DNA of 40,559 nucleotides from Hyphomonadaceae bacterium. GTDB taxonomy: Bacteria; Pseudomonadota; Alphaproteobacteria; Caulobacterales; Hyphomonadaceae. The notes beneath the pieces are model-generated. The model was not told the origin of the DNA and did no database searches. It worked only from the letters and a program-made list of their open reading frames with translations. Below are positions 8,520 through 17,255 of this stretch, piece by piece. The DNA lies in assembly GCA_030158285.1 (NCBI GenBank), contig JAOATF010000158.1, positions 1 to 40,559 on the forward strand, given 5' to 3'. Position 1 is the first letter of the stretch. Each line of letters begins with the position of its first letter. The position numbers and the translations under genes are program-made.

Positions 8520-9095
8520 ATGATTGATGATCGCGACCTCAGCGTTTGGTTCAAAACGTCCGTGCTTCCGCACGAGGCTGCCCTGACGCGATTCATCCGT
8601 AAAAGCTGGCCAAATACCAGCGACATCGCGGATATCCGGCAGGACGTCTACGAGCGCATCCTCACGGGTGCCCAGGCCAACGGCTTGCCCCAACAAGTGA
8701 AAGCCTACCTCTTCGTCGTCGCGCGTAACCTGCTCATCAACCGGGCAAGGCGGGCAAAGATTGTTGCATTCGATCTGGTGGCGGATCTTGAGAGCCTCTT
8801 AGCCGATGGCGAGATTTTTGAGACTGAACGCCAGTTCGTCGCCCGTCAGGAACTGCTCAAGGCGCGGGAAGGGTTGGAGCGATTGCCGCCGCGCTGCCGG
8901 GAGGTCATCCGTCTCCGCAAGTTCGAAGAATTATCAACACGAGATGTGGCCGAGCGCATGGGGGTGACCGAACACACCGTGGAGCGACAGCTCACGCTGG
9001 GTATCCGGGCCCTGACAGATTTCATGCTTGGCGGAGAGGGACGGGTCGTTCGAAAGAAGGGGTCACGGCGCCTGACGCGCGAGGGCGAGAAATGA
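8520..9095 (+). CDS. ECF RNA polymerase sigma factor, FecI-like
   Basis: A 191-residue sigma-70 family protein with only regions 2 and 4. Region 2 includes D-I-R-Q-D-V-Y-E-R and the conserved A-Y-L-F-V-V-A-R-N-L-L-I-N-R-A-R. Region 4 includes L-P-P-R-C-R-E-V-I-R-L-R and the helix-turn-helix S-T-R-D-V-A-E-R-M-G-V-T-E-H-T-V-E. FecI-type factors respond to a TonB receptor through FecR. I use ATG 8520; a GTG at 8475 is in frame but falls within the proposed -10 box, so translation there is unlikely. The stop overlaps the FecR start as ATGA (9092-9095). No strong Shine-Dalgarno sequence is visible. It probably controls the receptor and the plus-strand sugar-ester genes. Confidence 0.88.
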   Translation: MIDDRDLSVWFKTSVLPHEAALTRFIRKSWPNTSDIADIRQDVYERILTGAQANGLPQQVKAYLFVVARNLLINRARRAKIVAFDLVADLESLLADGEIFETERQFVARQELLKAREGLERLPPRCREVIRLRKFEELSTRDVAERMGVTEHTVERQLTLGIRALTDFMLGGEGRVVRKKGSRRLTREGEK

Positions 9096-10045
9096 GTGAT
9101 CGCGCACGAATCGAGGAGGAGGCCGCCCTCTGGGTCGCGCGTCGTGACGACGCCGGATGGTCGGAAGCGGATGAGTCGGCTCTCCAAGGCTGGCTGAATG
9201 CCGCGATGGCGCACAAGGCAGCTTACTGGCGGCTCGAAGCTGGCTGGCGGATGGCCGACCGGATTAGGGCGCTAGGCAATGGGGCCATGTCGCGAGCCAG
9301 GGTGAGGCGGCGCGGGTTCGGAACACCGCTTCTTGCCATTGCCGCCGGGCTTGTTACTGCGGTTGGGCTCTCGCTTGCAATTCTCATGAGTCTGCCGCCG
9401 CAGCCCTTGCAGAATGTCGTTACGGCAATCGGCGAGCAGAAGCGCTTCGGCCTGGCTGATGGATCGCGCATCGAGCTCAACACGGGAAGCGCTGTGCGCA
9501 CGACCGTGATGGTCGAGAACCGGGAAGTGTGGCTCGACAAGGGAGAAGCCTATTTTGAGGTAACCCATGACCCCGACCGCCCTTTTGTGGTCCATGCCGG
9601 GATCGCACGCATCACGGTGCTCGGGACCAAGTTTGCCGTTAGGCGCGACGCAGACCGCGTGACCGTCTCCGTCGTCGAGGGGCGCGTTCAGGTCGAGAAT
9701 ACGACGCGACTCAACGCCGAGGAAAAATCGGTGATCTCCGCCGGCGACATTGTAGTCACGGAGCAAACATCGCTTCTGCTTGCGCCCTACGCAGCCGAGC
9801 GTGTCGAATCCAATCTGGCATGGAGGGCGGGCCGCCTTCACTTCGACGAAGTGACCTTGGGTCAGGCGGCGGCCGAGTTCAATCGGTACAGCAAACGCAA
9901 GCTGTTCGTGTCGCCCGCTGTCGGCGACATCAGGATCGGCGGCTCGTTCGAGGCCGGCAACATGGGCGGTTTCGTCCGCATGCTGGCGGACGCCTATGGG
10001 CTAACGGTCACCGAGAATAGTGGCGATCTGATTATTTCCGATTAG
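9092..10045 (+). CDS. FecR-family anti-sigma factor / transmembrane signal transducer
   Basis: This 317-residue protein has the three-part FecR plan. The N-terminal cytoplasmic DUF4880 segment contains A-x-x-W-V-A-R and the G-W-L-x3-x-x-H-x-x-A-Y motif. A single membrane helix lies near residues 75-100 (P-L-L-A-I-A-A-G-L-V). The periplasmic FecR domain contains V-W-L-D-K-G-E-A-Y-F-E-V and V-L-G-T-K-F-A-V-R, and a C-terminal STN-like DUF4974 segment ends the protein. The family relays the signal from the receptor STN domain to the sigma factor. It overlaps the sigma gene by four bases, so the two are coupled, and the receptor follows 76 bp downstream with its own candidate promoter. Confidence 0.9.
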   Translation: MSDRARIEEEAALWVARRDDAGWSEADESALQGWLNAAMAHKAAYWRLEAGWRMADRIRALGNGAMSRARVRRRGFGTPLLAIAAGLVTAVGLSLAILMSLPPQPLQNVVTAIGEQKRFGLADGSRIELNTGSAVRTTVMVENREVWLDKGEAYFEVTHDPDRPFVVHAGIARITVLGTKFAVRRDADRVTVSVVEGRVQVENTTRLNAEEKSVISAGDIVVTEQTSLLLAPYAAERVESNLAWRAGRLHFDEVTLGQAAAEFNRYSKRKLFVSPAVGDIRIGGSFEAGNMGGFVRMLADAYGLTVTENSGDLIISD

Positions 10046-10047
10046 GC

Positions 10048-10077
10048 GTTACAGGTTCGCCCGCGCCAAGTGTCTAT
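10048..10077 (+). promoter_or_regulatory. Candidate ECF promoter in front of the TonB-dependent receptor
   Basis: GTTACAGGT (10048-10056) and GTGTCTAT (10070-10077) repeat the two-block element found at 8453-8482. The distance between block starts is again 22 bases, while the spacer sequence differs. It lies 44 bases before the receptor ATG at 10122. Conservation of the blocks and not the spacer supports a sigma-factor recognition site. Confidence 0.55.
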
Positions 10078-10121
10078 CCTTCTGACGGGGCATTTAGACT
10101 CCGTACTCAGGGGAGGACCAA

Positions 10122-12806
10122 ATGCTTCGTTCCGTTCTTTCGCGTCTGGCGTTTGGCGCAAGCGCACTCGTTCTGGCGGCGCCCGCCTATGCCCAGTTAA
10201 GTCAGGCAACATTCGATGTGCCTGCCGGCGACATGCGGCAGGCGGTGGACGCCTGGAGCGCGCAGTCTGGGCGTCAGGTCCTCTATCGCGTCGATGATCT
10301 CAAGGGTCAGATGTCGCCAGGCGTGAAGGGCGCGGTCCCCGCCGATCAGGCGCTCGCGCAGATCTTGGGAGGCGGCGGACTTGCTGTGCGTCAGGATCCA
10401 TCGGGCGCCGTCGCTATCGTCAAGCAAGATGCATTCGGTCCAGCCGCTGTGCCCCAGCAGGGCGCCGAGGCGGATGATGTTATGGGTGACAAGATCGTCG
10501 TCACCGCGCGGCGCGTGGAGGAAAATGGACAGGAAGTTCCGATCGCAATCACGGCGCTCTCCCAGGAAGGCCTCCGTCAGAAGGGTATCGAAACGGCCTT
10601 TGATCTGCAGGGGTACACGCCTTCGCTGACTGTCCTCAGCCATGTGAGCCGCAACCAGGAGGAATTCACGCTGCGCGGCATGGGCGGCTCAGGTGGTTTC
10701 GGCACCGGCAGCGGGCCGGGCGTGGTGGCCTATTTCGCAGAAGTACCCAGCACCGCCAGCGGCCCCGGCGTCTTCTACGATCTCGCTTCGCTCCAGGTCC
10801 TGAAGGGACCGCAGGGCACGCTCTTCGGCCGCAATTCGACTGGCGGCGCTGTTCTCATCGAGCCTGCGCGTCCCAATTACGATGGCGCATATGGGTATAT
10901 CGAGGGGATTGCCGGAAATTTCTCGCGCAAGAGCGGTGAGGCTGCCGCGAACATTCCGCTCATCGACGATGTGCTAGCCATTCGCGTCGCGGGACGCTTC
11001 GATCAACGCGATGGGTATGTGCGCGATGCCGTTACCGGCCGCGAGTACCTCAACCGCAACAACTGGAGCGCGCGTATCGGCGTTCAGTTCGACCCGACCG
11101 ACTACTTCAGCAGCTACACGGTCGCGAGCTACAACGACGTCGACGAGAATGGCGGCGGCACCGTGCTGGTGGCCGTCAATCCGGCGCGAACATACGGCGC
11201 CTTGCTGGCGCCCTTACTGGCTGCACAACAGGCAAGAGGGGCATATGAGACTGCACTCAGCACGCCGACGAAGGACCAACGCACGAGCTTCAGCATTCTG
11301 AACAATTCTGAGCTGACCCTCTCCGACGAGTGGTCCGTCAAGAATATCGTGAGCTGGAGTCATGTGGAGGGCAATACGGCTTCGGACAGCGATGCTTCCA
11401 CCTTGCCGATCTCCGATCTCTACGGTGCGCTTCCCGGCAGAAACAATGTCGATCTGCGCACATTCACCGAGGAACTGCAGCTTCGCTATTCGACCGACTG
11501 GATGAGCCTGCAAACCGGCCTGTTCTATCTCAAGGAAGACACGCCGGACGACGGGCTGACTTTCCAGACGGTCAATCCGATGCAAGCCCCGCTCGGCATC
11601 GCAACGACACTTATCATCCTTCCGGTTTCGCCGTTCCTGTTTCCGGTCCTGAGCGTTCAGGACAAGGCAGAGGTCCATGGCGACAGCAAAGCTGTCTACG
11701 CCCAGACGAACTTCAATATCACTTCCAATCTCACAGCCACGGCGGGCGTTCGCTGGACCTGGGACACCTTCGGGGGGCACATCAGCTCTTACCTGCCAGC
11801 ATCGTCCTTCGCGAGTTTTGTGGCGAACGCGCCCCCGGCGCTTCTGCCGGCGGCTCTTCAAACGCAAGCGCTTGCAAGTGATCTGTGCGTCTACGACGCT
11901 TTCCTAGCTGTTACCCTTGGACAGCTGCCGACAGCAAAATACCCGAACTGCTCCTATCCGGGCTTTGATGGCGAAAGCGATGGCCCGACCTGGCAGTTTG
12001 GCCTCGACTGGAAAATGGACGAGGACACGTTGCTTTATGGCGTTACACGCCGCGGCTACAAAAGCGGCGGCACAAATCCGGTCGTGACGATTCTGTCCCC
12101 GCTTGGCCAGAACGACCCGCTCTTTCCGTTCAAGCCGGAAGAAGTCATCGATCTCGAATTTGGGATGAAGCGCGATTGGAGGCTGGCGGATGACGTGCGG
12201 CTCCGTACGAATGCATCCGCCTTCTATACCTGGTACAACGACATCCAGGTCGTCCAGCGTCAGGTATTTGTCGGATCCGACATCGCCACCAACGCGCAGA
12301 AAGCTCATGTCCTCGGCTTCGAGTTCGAAGGTTTGCTCGCATTTGGCGATTCATTTACGCTTGGCGCCACCTACTCGTACAATGAAGCCAAATATGACGA
12401 ATGGCAGACTCTGGCGACACCCACCTTGCCGAGCCAGAATTTCAGTAACACGCCCTTCCTCTATGTGCCGGCGAACAAGTTTAGCCTCGACGGGCGTGTT
12501 GCGATTCCGATTCCGGCTGAAACAGGCCAGCTTGGCTTCCGCGCCAGCTATTCCTGGCAGGACGACCAGCGCGTTGCCGCCGACCCGCAGCCCTTCGACA
12601 CCATCCCCGCTTATGGCCTCCTGAACCTCAGGCTTGAGTGGGAAGAGGTGATGGGCGGACCCATCGATATTGCCGTATTCGGGACGAATGTGACCGACGA
12701 GGAGTACCGTGTGACGTCGAACGCCGGCTACAACACCTCTGGCTGGGTAGGAACAATCTACGGCGAACCCGCGCAATACGGCCTCTCTCTCCGCTATCGC
12801 TACTGA
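10122..12806 (+). CDS. TonB-dependent outer-membrane receptor with N-terminal STN signalling domain
   Basis: An 894-residue receptor with a clear signal peptide ending A-P-A-Y-A-Q. An STN (secretin/TonB short N-terminal) domain follows at about residues 27-100. The TonB-box region is D-K-I-V-V-T-A-R-R near 126. The plug contains V-P-I-A-I-T-A-L and L-K-G-P-Q-G-T-L-F-G-R-N-S-T-G-G-A-V, and the 22-stranded barrel ends in Y-R-Y. GGGGAGGA lies just before ATG 10122. The STN domain is the part that contacts FecR, matching the two upstream genes. Because the next three genes encode exported esterases and a glycosidase, its ligand is more likely a glycoconjugate than a siderophore; that is inference from context. 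Confidence 0.92.
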   Translation: MLRSVLSRLAFGASALVLAAPAYAQLSQATFDVPAGDMRQAVDAWSAQSGRQVLYRVDDLKGQMSPGVKGAVPADQALAQILGGGGLAVRQDPSGAVAIVKQDAFGPAAVPQQGAEADDVMGDKIVVTARRVEENGQEVPIAITALSQEGLRQKGIETAFDLQGYTPSLTVLSHVSRNQEEFTLRGMGGSGGFGTGSGPGVVAYFAEVPSTASGPGVFYDLASLQVLKGPQGTLFGRNSTGGAVLIEPARPNYDGAYGYIEGIAGNFSRKSGEAAANIPLIDDVLAIRVAGRFDQRDGYVRDAVTGREYLNRNNWSARIGVQFDPTDYFSSYTVASYNDVDENGGGTVLVAVNPARTYGALLAPLLAAQQARGAYETALSTPTKDQRTSFSILNNSELTLSDEWSVKNIVSWSHVEGNTASDSDASTLPISDLYGALPGRNNVDLRTFTEELQLRYSTDWMSLQTGLFYLKEDTPDDGLTFQTVNPMQAPLGIATTLIILPVSPFLFPVLSVQDKAEVHGDSKAVYAQTNFNITSNLTATAGVRWTWDTFGGHISSYLPASSFASFVANAPPALLPAALQTQALASDLCVYDAFLAVTLGQLPTAKYPNCSYPGFDGESDGPTWQFGLDWKMDEDTLLYGVTRRGYKSGGTNPVVTILSPLGQNDPLFPFKPEEVIDLEFGMKRDWRLADDVRLRTNASAFYTWYNDIQVVQRQVFVGSDIATNAQKAHVLGFEFEGLLAFGDSFTLGATYSYNEAKYDEWQTLATPTLPSQNFSNTPFLYVPANKFSLDGRVAIPIPAETGQLGFRASYSWQDDQRVAADPQPFDTIPAYGLLNLRLEWEEVMGGPIDIAVFGTNVTDEEYRVTSNAGYNTSGWVGTIYGEPAQYGLSLRYRY

Positions 12807-12815
12807 GGACAGAAG

Positions 12816-14150
12816 ATGAAGGTGATGCTGCGTGCCACGCTGTTAGCAATCATCATGCTTGCGCTACAGACGGGCTGCTCGACACCCGCCCCGGTTGGTG
12901 CCTCGCTTCCCTTGTCCGAGCGCATCGTCGCCTATGGGGCAGCCGATGTTGTTCAGCACGATGCGCCCGGCAACGGGACACTTCTCAACGGCGAACTCGG
13001 GACGCGCCCCTTTGTTCTGGCAATTCCAGCGAACTGGACGCATGAAACCGTGTTGTTCGGGCAGGGGTATTCCACGCCCGGCTCGGTCCCAGGCGTCCCG
13101 AGCGATCCGCTGGCAAAGGATCCGAGCAACGGCGTGTTGCGCTATGCCTACGAGCAAGGCGTGGCAGTCGGCATCATCGCTTTCGACAAGGCGGGCGTTG
13201 CGACCGAAAGCGGGGTTGCGAATACGCTGGCGCTCCGCGACCTGGTCAGCAGGTTGGGCGGGAAGCAATTCTACATGGTTGGAGGGTCGATGGGCGGCAA
13301 CGTCGTGATCGCCATGATCGAACAGCATCCCAAGGCGTTTGCGGGCGCCGTGTCGATGTGCGGCGTCACCGAAGGATGGATCAGTCTGGTGCGCCAGATG
13401 ATGGAGATGCGGGCCGCGTATAATCTTCTTGCGGAGGAAACCAGCTACGAGTTGCCGGGCGAGAAAGATGTCACCCGGTCAGCTTTGCCGACAGTCCCGC
13501 CCGAAGGCGAGGCGCGCGATGGACAGACCTTCCGGAATGCGCAGACCATGCGGATCATCATGCCGGTGGTACGGCTGTTTCAGGCGGCAAAGGCCAATCC
13601 CGATGGGCCCGAGGCGCGCATCGCGCGACAGGTCGCCGCGATTGGCGGCTTTGCGGACGATCCTGCCGCGGTCGCGGCGCCGCTCTATTCCGGCGCACTG
13701 GGCATGGACGATATTGTCGCGACCATGGGCGGACTTCCTGCGGGAAACATTGGCAAGACCTACGCTCCGCCCGACATGACAGACGACGAGGCCGCCCGGT
13801 TCAACCAGCGCATACAGCGGTTTGAGGCCTCGCCTGCGGCAATTGCCTATGCACAGACTTGGCATGAGGCCACTGGCAGATTCTTGATTCCGCTTATCAC
13901 CGTTCATCAGCGTATCGACTCGCTCGTACCGTATTCCCAGTCGGAGGCATTCGGAGCGCGCGTCGCTAAGGCCGGAAATGACGCACATCTTGTTCAGTAC
14001 GCTGTGTCTGGAACGAAGATGCCTATTCCCGGAGGGCTTGAAGGTTATGCTCACTGTGGGTTCACGCCCGAACAGAATATCGGAGCGTTCAAAGTGATGC
14101 GCACATGGGTGCAAACGGGAGCGCGCCCGGCGCCCGACGCCGTCAAATGA
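12816..14150 (+). CDS. Lipoprotein alpha/beta hydrolase (esterase), first paralogue
   Basis: A 444-residue exported lipoprotein: signal peptide with lipobox L-Q-T-G-C (Cys21). The nucleophile elbow is G-G-S-M-G-G with Ser158. By position, Asp368 in T-V-H-Q-R-I-D-S-L-V-P-Y and His413 in G-Y-A-H-C-G-F complete the triad. The large insertion between Ser and Asp (about 200 residues, helical) forms an extended lid, as in tannase- or feruloyl-esterase-like enzymes, although I cannot assign a named family. It starts 9 bp after the receptor stop. Its TGA overlaps the ATG of the glycosidase (ATGA at 14147-14150). It is clearly paralogous to the gene at 15522, sharing the same motifs in the same order. 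Probable role: removing acyl groups from an imported glycoside in the periplasm. Confidence 0.82.
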   Translation: MKVMLRATLLAIIMLALQTGCSTPAPVGASLPLSERIVAYGAADVVQHDAPGNGTLLNGELGTRPFVLAIPANWTHETVLFGQGYSTPGSVPGVPSDPLAKDPSNGVLRYAYEQGVAVGIIAFDKAGVATESGVANTLALRDLVSRLGGKQFYMVGGSMGGNVVIAMIEQHPKAFAGAVSMCGVTEGWISLVRQMMEMRAAYNLLAEETSYELPGEKDVTRSALPTVPPEGEARDGQTFRNAQTMRIIMPVVRLFQAAKANPDGPEARIARQVAAIGGFADDPAAVAAPLYSGALGMDDIVATMGGLPAGNIGKTYAPPDMTDDEAARFNQRIQRFEASPAAIAYAQTWHEATGRFLIPLITVHQRIDSLVPYSQSEAFGARVAKAGNDAHLVQYAVSGTKMPIPGGLEGYAHCGFTPEQNIGAFKVMRTWVQTGARPAPDAVK

Positions 14151-15475
14151 GCGGGAATGTGAAAGACGAGTTGAATCGCCGAGCACTGCTGACGGGCGGG
14201 GCCGCTGCTTTGACGGCGGCATGCGCCTCGGGTCCAACCCCGACGTCGCCTCCGTCTCGGGGGCGCTTCCTGTGGGGCGCCGCCACATCAGGTCACCAGA
14301 TCGAAGGCAACAACATCGCGTCGGATTTCTGGACCCTCGAGCACGTCCGACCGAGTCCCTTTGCGGAACCTTCCGGTGATGCCTGCGACAGCCTGCACAG
14401 ATGGGACGAAGACATTTCGATTGTTCATCAGTTGGGTCTCAACGCCTATCGCTTCTCGGTCGAATGGTCGCGCATCCAGCCGGAGCAGGGGTGCTGGAGC
14501 CAGGCCATGCTGGACCACTACAGCCGCATGGTGGATGTCTGCGTGTCTCGCGGCATTGCGCCGGTGGTGACGCTGAATCATTTCACGGCGCCGGGATGGT
14601 TCGCGGCTGCAGGGGGCTGGGCAACCACCAGCGCCGCAGATCTCTTCGCAGCCTTCTCCGAAAAAGTTTCGCGAGCGCTCGCGGATCGCGTGTCGCACAT
14701 GGTCACCTTCAACGAGCCAAACCTGGCGCTTGGAGGCCGCTGGTCCTCCTCGCCGCCAGGCCCAGCCTACATCAGCGCGATCGAGGCGTGTGTTGCCAGT
14801 GCTGCTCGCGCCAACGGTTCAGATCGGTTCGTCGTACTGCTTGCACACCCTGAACCGCGCAAGCTGATCCGCAATGTCGTCGCCGCTCACGTGCAGGCGC
14901 GGGCGGCCATCCGCAGCGTGCGCTCCAGCCTGCCTGTTGGCCTGAGCCTCGCTATTCCCGACGATGTCGCCGTCGTTGCAAACAGCGTCATCGAAGCCAA
15001 GCGCGCAGACGTCTACGGACCGTTTCTTGACGTCATGCGCGATGATGACTTTGCCGGTCTGCAGACTTACGGACGCGACTATATCGGAACAGAACGCGCC
15101 ATTCCTCTCCCGCCCAGCGCCGCCCGGCGACCAGATGGGCGGGAATGGTTTCCTGCAGCCGTGGGGAATGCCGCGAGGTATCTCCACAATGCAACGGGCA
15201 AGCCAGTTCTGATCACGGAAAACGGCATCGATGCGGCTGATGATGCGGAACGGGCGCGCTTCATTCCAGAGGCCATCGCTTCGGTCGATGCAGCACGGCA
15301 GAGCGGGATCCCGATCATCGGCTATCTGCATTGGTCCCTTCTGGACAATTTCGAGTGGCTGTCCGGCTACGGCCCGAAATATGGGCTGGTCGCTGTGGAC
15401 CGCACAACCTTCCGCCGGACTATCAAGCCGAGCGCGTGGCGCTACGCGGAAATCGTTTCTGCCCGGCTGACGTGA
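14147..15475 (+). CDS. Exported glycoside hydrolase family 1 (beta-glucosidase-like)
   Basis: A 442-residue GH1 enzyme, the family's usual length plus an export signal. Acid/base Glu190 lies in T-F-N-E-P-N, nucleophile Glu358 in I-T-E-N-G-I, and the sugar-binding loop is L-L-D-N-F-E-W-L-S-G-Y near 398-408. The N-terminus (N-R-R-A-L-L-T-G-G then A-A-C at Cys26) looks like a twin-arginine signal with a lipobox, unusual because most bacterial GH1 proteins are cytoplasmic. The ATG overlaps the preceding stop by four bases, which decides the start; an upstream in-frame ATG at 14105 lies inside the esterase gene. GH1 retaining enzymes release beta-linked glucose, galactose or related sugars. Flanked by two paralogous lipoprotein esterases. 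Confidence 0.9.
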   Translation: MSGNVKDELNRRALLTGGAAALTAACASGPTPTSPPSRGRFLWGAATSGHQIEGNNIASDFWTLEHVRPSPFAEPSGDACDSLHRWDEDISIVHQLGLNAYRFSVEWSRIQPEQGCWSQAMLDHYSRMVDVCVSRGIAPVVTLNHFTAPGWFAAAGGWATTSAADLFAAFSEKVSRALADRVSHMVTFNEPNLALGGRWSSSPPGPAYISAIEACVASAARANGSDRFVVLLAHPEPRKLIRNVVAAHVQARAAIRSVRSSLPVGLSLAIPDDVAVVANSVIEAKRADVYGPFLDVMRDDDFAGLQTYGRDYIGTERAIPLPPSAARRPDGREWFPAAVGNAARYLHNATGKPVLITENGIDAADDAERARFIPEAIASVDAARQSGIPIIGYLHWSLLDNFEWLSGYGPKYGLVAVDRTTFRRTIKPSAWRYAEIVSARLT

Positions 15476-15521
15476 TGATAGTCCGTTCTTCGATCTTATC
15501 TTGAACTTTGTGGAGGCGCCC

Positions 15522-16910
15522 GTGAGAACCAGGATCGTGTTGGCAGGTCGGACGCTTGCTGTGGTGCTTGTCTCAACTGCCCTGTTCGGTGCGTGCTCGG
15601 GCATGCCGACGACCGATGGTGCGCCTCCGCTCACTGATCTGTCACCGGCTGCAACTGCGGCCCGGGCACAGGCGCTGGGAGCAAGCGATGTCACGGTGCA
15701 GCCGGCGACGGACGGCGGCTTTATCCTGGGCGGCAAGCTCGATGGGGACCAGTTCGCGCTGGCGTTCCCAGCGAGCTGGAATCGTGACGGGCTGCTGTTC
15801 GCGCACGGCTACAGCACGCCGGGAACGCCCGTTGCCGTCGCCCAAGATCCTGTGGGCAAGGATGTCGGCGGCGGCGCCCTGAAAGAGGCCTATGCCGAGG
15901 GCTTCGCGGTCGGGCACAGCGCTTATGACAAGGCGGGCCTCGGCGTTCAAACTGGCGCCGAGAACACGCTGCGCCTTCGCAACTTCCTGACAGATCTCGG
16001 GGGCAAGCGCACCTACGTCATGGGCGATTCCATGGGCGGCGGAATTGTCGTGACACTTCTTGAGATGCATCCCGACGCTTTCGCCGGGGGGCTCGCGCGA
16101 TGCGGCGCCGTCAACAGTTGGGAGACCCTGATCGACCAGCTCATGGACATGCGCGTGGTCTACAACTTCCTCACGGAGGGAACGCCCTATTCGCTCGCCG
16201 GTGAGAAAGATGTCCGCAAGAATGCGATCGCGCCCGAGCCACCCGCCAGTGTGAAAGCCGAGGCAGCCCAAGCCTATGTCTTCGGGCAGATGATCAAGAC
16301 GGCGAGGCCGGCGCTGGACCTCTGGATCACAGCGCAGAAAAACCCCGATGGACGGGAAGCTCACATCATCCGCATCGTGACCGCGATCGGTGGATTCGAG
16401 TACGATCCTGCGTCGGTCGCATTCCCTCTTCTGACCGTGGCGCTCGGCGCGGAAGACATGGCGGCGACGGCCGGGGGCTGGCTCTATGACAACACCAGCA
16501 GGGTCTATTCGGCGCCGGGGATGACAGATGCGGAAATCGAGGCGCTGAACACGGGCGTGCAGCGCGTCGCGGCGGTTCCGGCCGCGCGGCAATATCTGAG
16601 GCAGTGGCATACGGCGACTGGTCAACTGGGTGCGCCGCTGATCACGGTCCACAACAGCATCGATTCACTCGTACCCTATTCGCAGGAGGAGGCCCTTGCG
16701 CGTGCCGTGGAAGCGGCGGGCAGGCAGGATCGTCTTCTGCAGTTCACAGTTCCCGCAGTGCGGGCGCCTCTGCCGGTCTATGGGATTGAGGGCTACACGC
16801 ATTGCGGCTTCAACAAGCCGGAGACGATCGCGGCCTGGAAGTTCCTTCGTCAGTGGGTGGAGACCGGCGCCCGTCCCACCACAACGACCCTGGGCGACGG
16901 CGTGCGGTGA
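15522..16910 (+). CDS. Lipoprotein alpha/beta hydrolase (esterase), second paralogue
   Basis: A 462-residue lipoprotein homologous to the product at 12816. The signal peptide ends at lipobox L-F-G-A-C (Cys25). The nucleophile elbow is G-D-S-M-G-G with Ser170; T-V-H-N-S-I-D-S-L-V-P-Y and G-Y-T-H-C-G-F hold the Asp and His. I start it at GTG 15522, five bases after GGAGG (15512-15516); a TTG at 15501 in the same frame lacks a ribosome site. It follows the GH1 gene by 46 bp. Two divergent copies around one glycosidase suggest duplication with specialisation for different acyl chains or positions. Substrate unknown. Confidence 0.82.
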   Translation: MRTRIVLAGRTLAVVLVSTALFGACSGMPTTDGAPPLTDLSPAATAARAQALGASDVTVQPATDGGFILGGKLDGDQFALAFPASWNRDGLLFAHGYSTPGTPVAVAQDPVGKDVGGGALKEAYAEGFAVGHSAYDKAGLGVQTGAENTLRLRNFLTDLGGKRTYVMGDSMGGGIVVTLLEMHPDAFAGGLARCGAVNSWETLIDQLMDMRVVYNFLTEGTPYSLAGEKDVRKNAIAPEPPASVKAEAAQAYVFGQMIKTARPALDLWITAQKNPDGREAHIIRIVTAIGGFEYDPASVAFPLLTVALGAEDMAATAGGWLYDNTSRVYSAPGMTDAEIEALNTGVQRVAAVPAARQYLRQWHTATGQLGAPLITVHNSIDSLVPYSQEEALARAVEAAGRQDRLLQFTVPAVRAPLPVYGIEGYTHCGFNKPETIAAWKFLRQWVETGARPTTTTLGDGVR

Positions 16911-16923
16911 GGCGAACGCCCTC

Positions 16924-17255
16924 CTACAGCAAAAGCCCCAGGTTTTCCTGCACAGTGGATAGTCCGGACGACAAGGCAATCGGCTTGGCGTTGTCATGTC
17001 TTTCTTGGTGTTCAGTAGCCAAGGCCGCATAGGCAACGCTTGGCGCGTCGAGGAAGGCGCCCGCATCTACGTTTCGAACGGCCTCAAGCTCAGAAATCGC
17101 TAACGCGATCGCCGCACGAGTGTCCGGATAGCGTGACCGGCGCACGCCTGTCGATCGCCTAGCAAAACCTCACCCGGCAAAGTTGACAGTGCCGCTCTGA
17201 ACTTCGGGTCGAGAGGCGTCAGGGCGAAGATGTTCGGTAAGGTTTCAGCCGTCAT
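16924..17255 (-). pseudogene. Probable frameshifted gene downstream of the 18.1 kb hydrolase
   Basis: On the minus strand, ATG 17255 overlaps the end of the hydrolase gene (stop at 17245) and opens M-T-A-E-T-L-P-N-I-F-A-L-T-P-L-D-P-K-F-R, a natural-looking N-terminus. The frame stops at 17100. A shifted frame that looks coding-like (A-A-I-A-L-A-I-S-E-L-E-A-V) overlaps from about 17145 to a stop at 16924. The two parts read as one protein of about 105 residues with a frameshift near 17110-17145. The first 20 residues faintly recall P450 N-termini, but the rest does not, so I leave it unassigned. Start-stop overlap with the hydrolase suggests it once belonged to that operon. A sequencing error could also give this picture. 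Confidence 0.4.
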
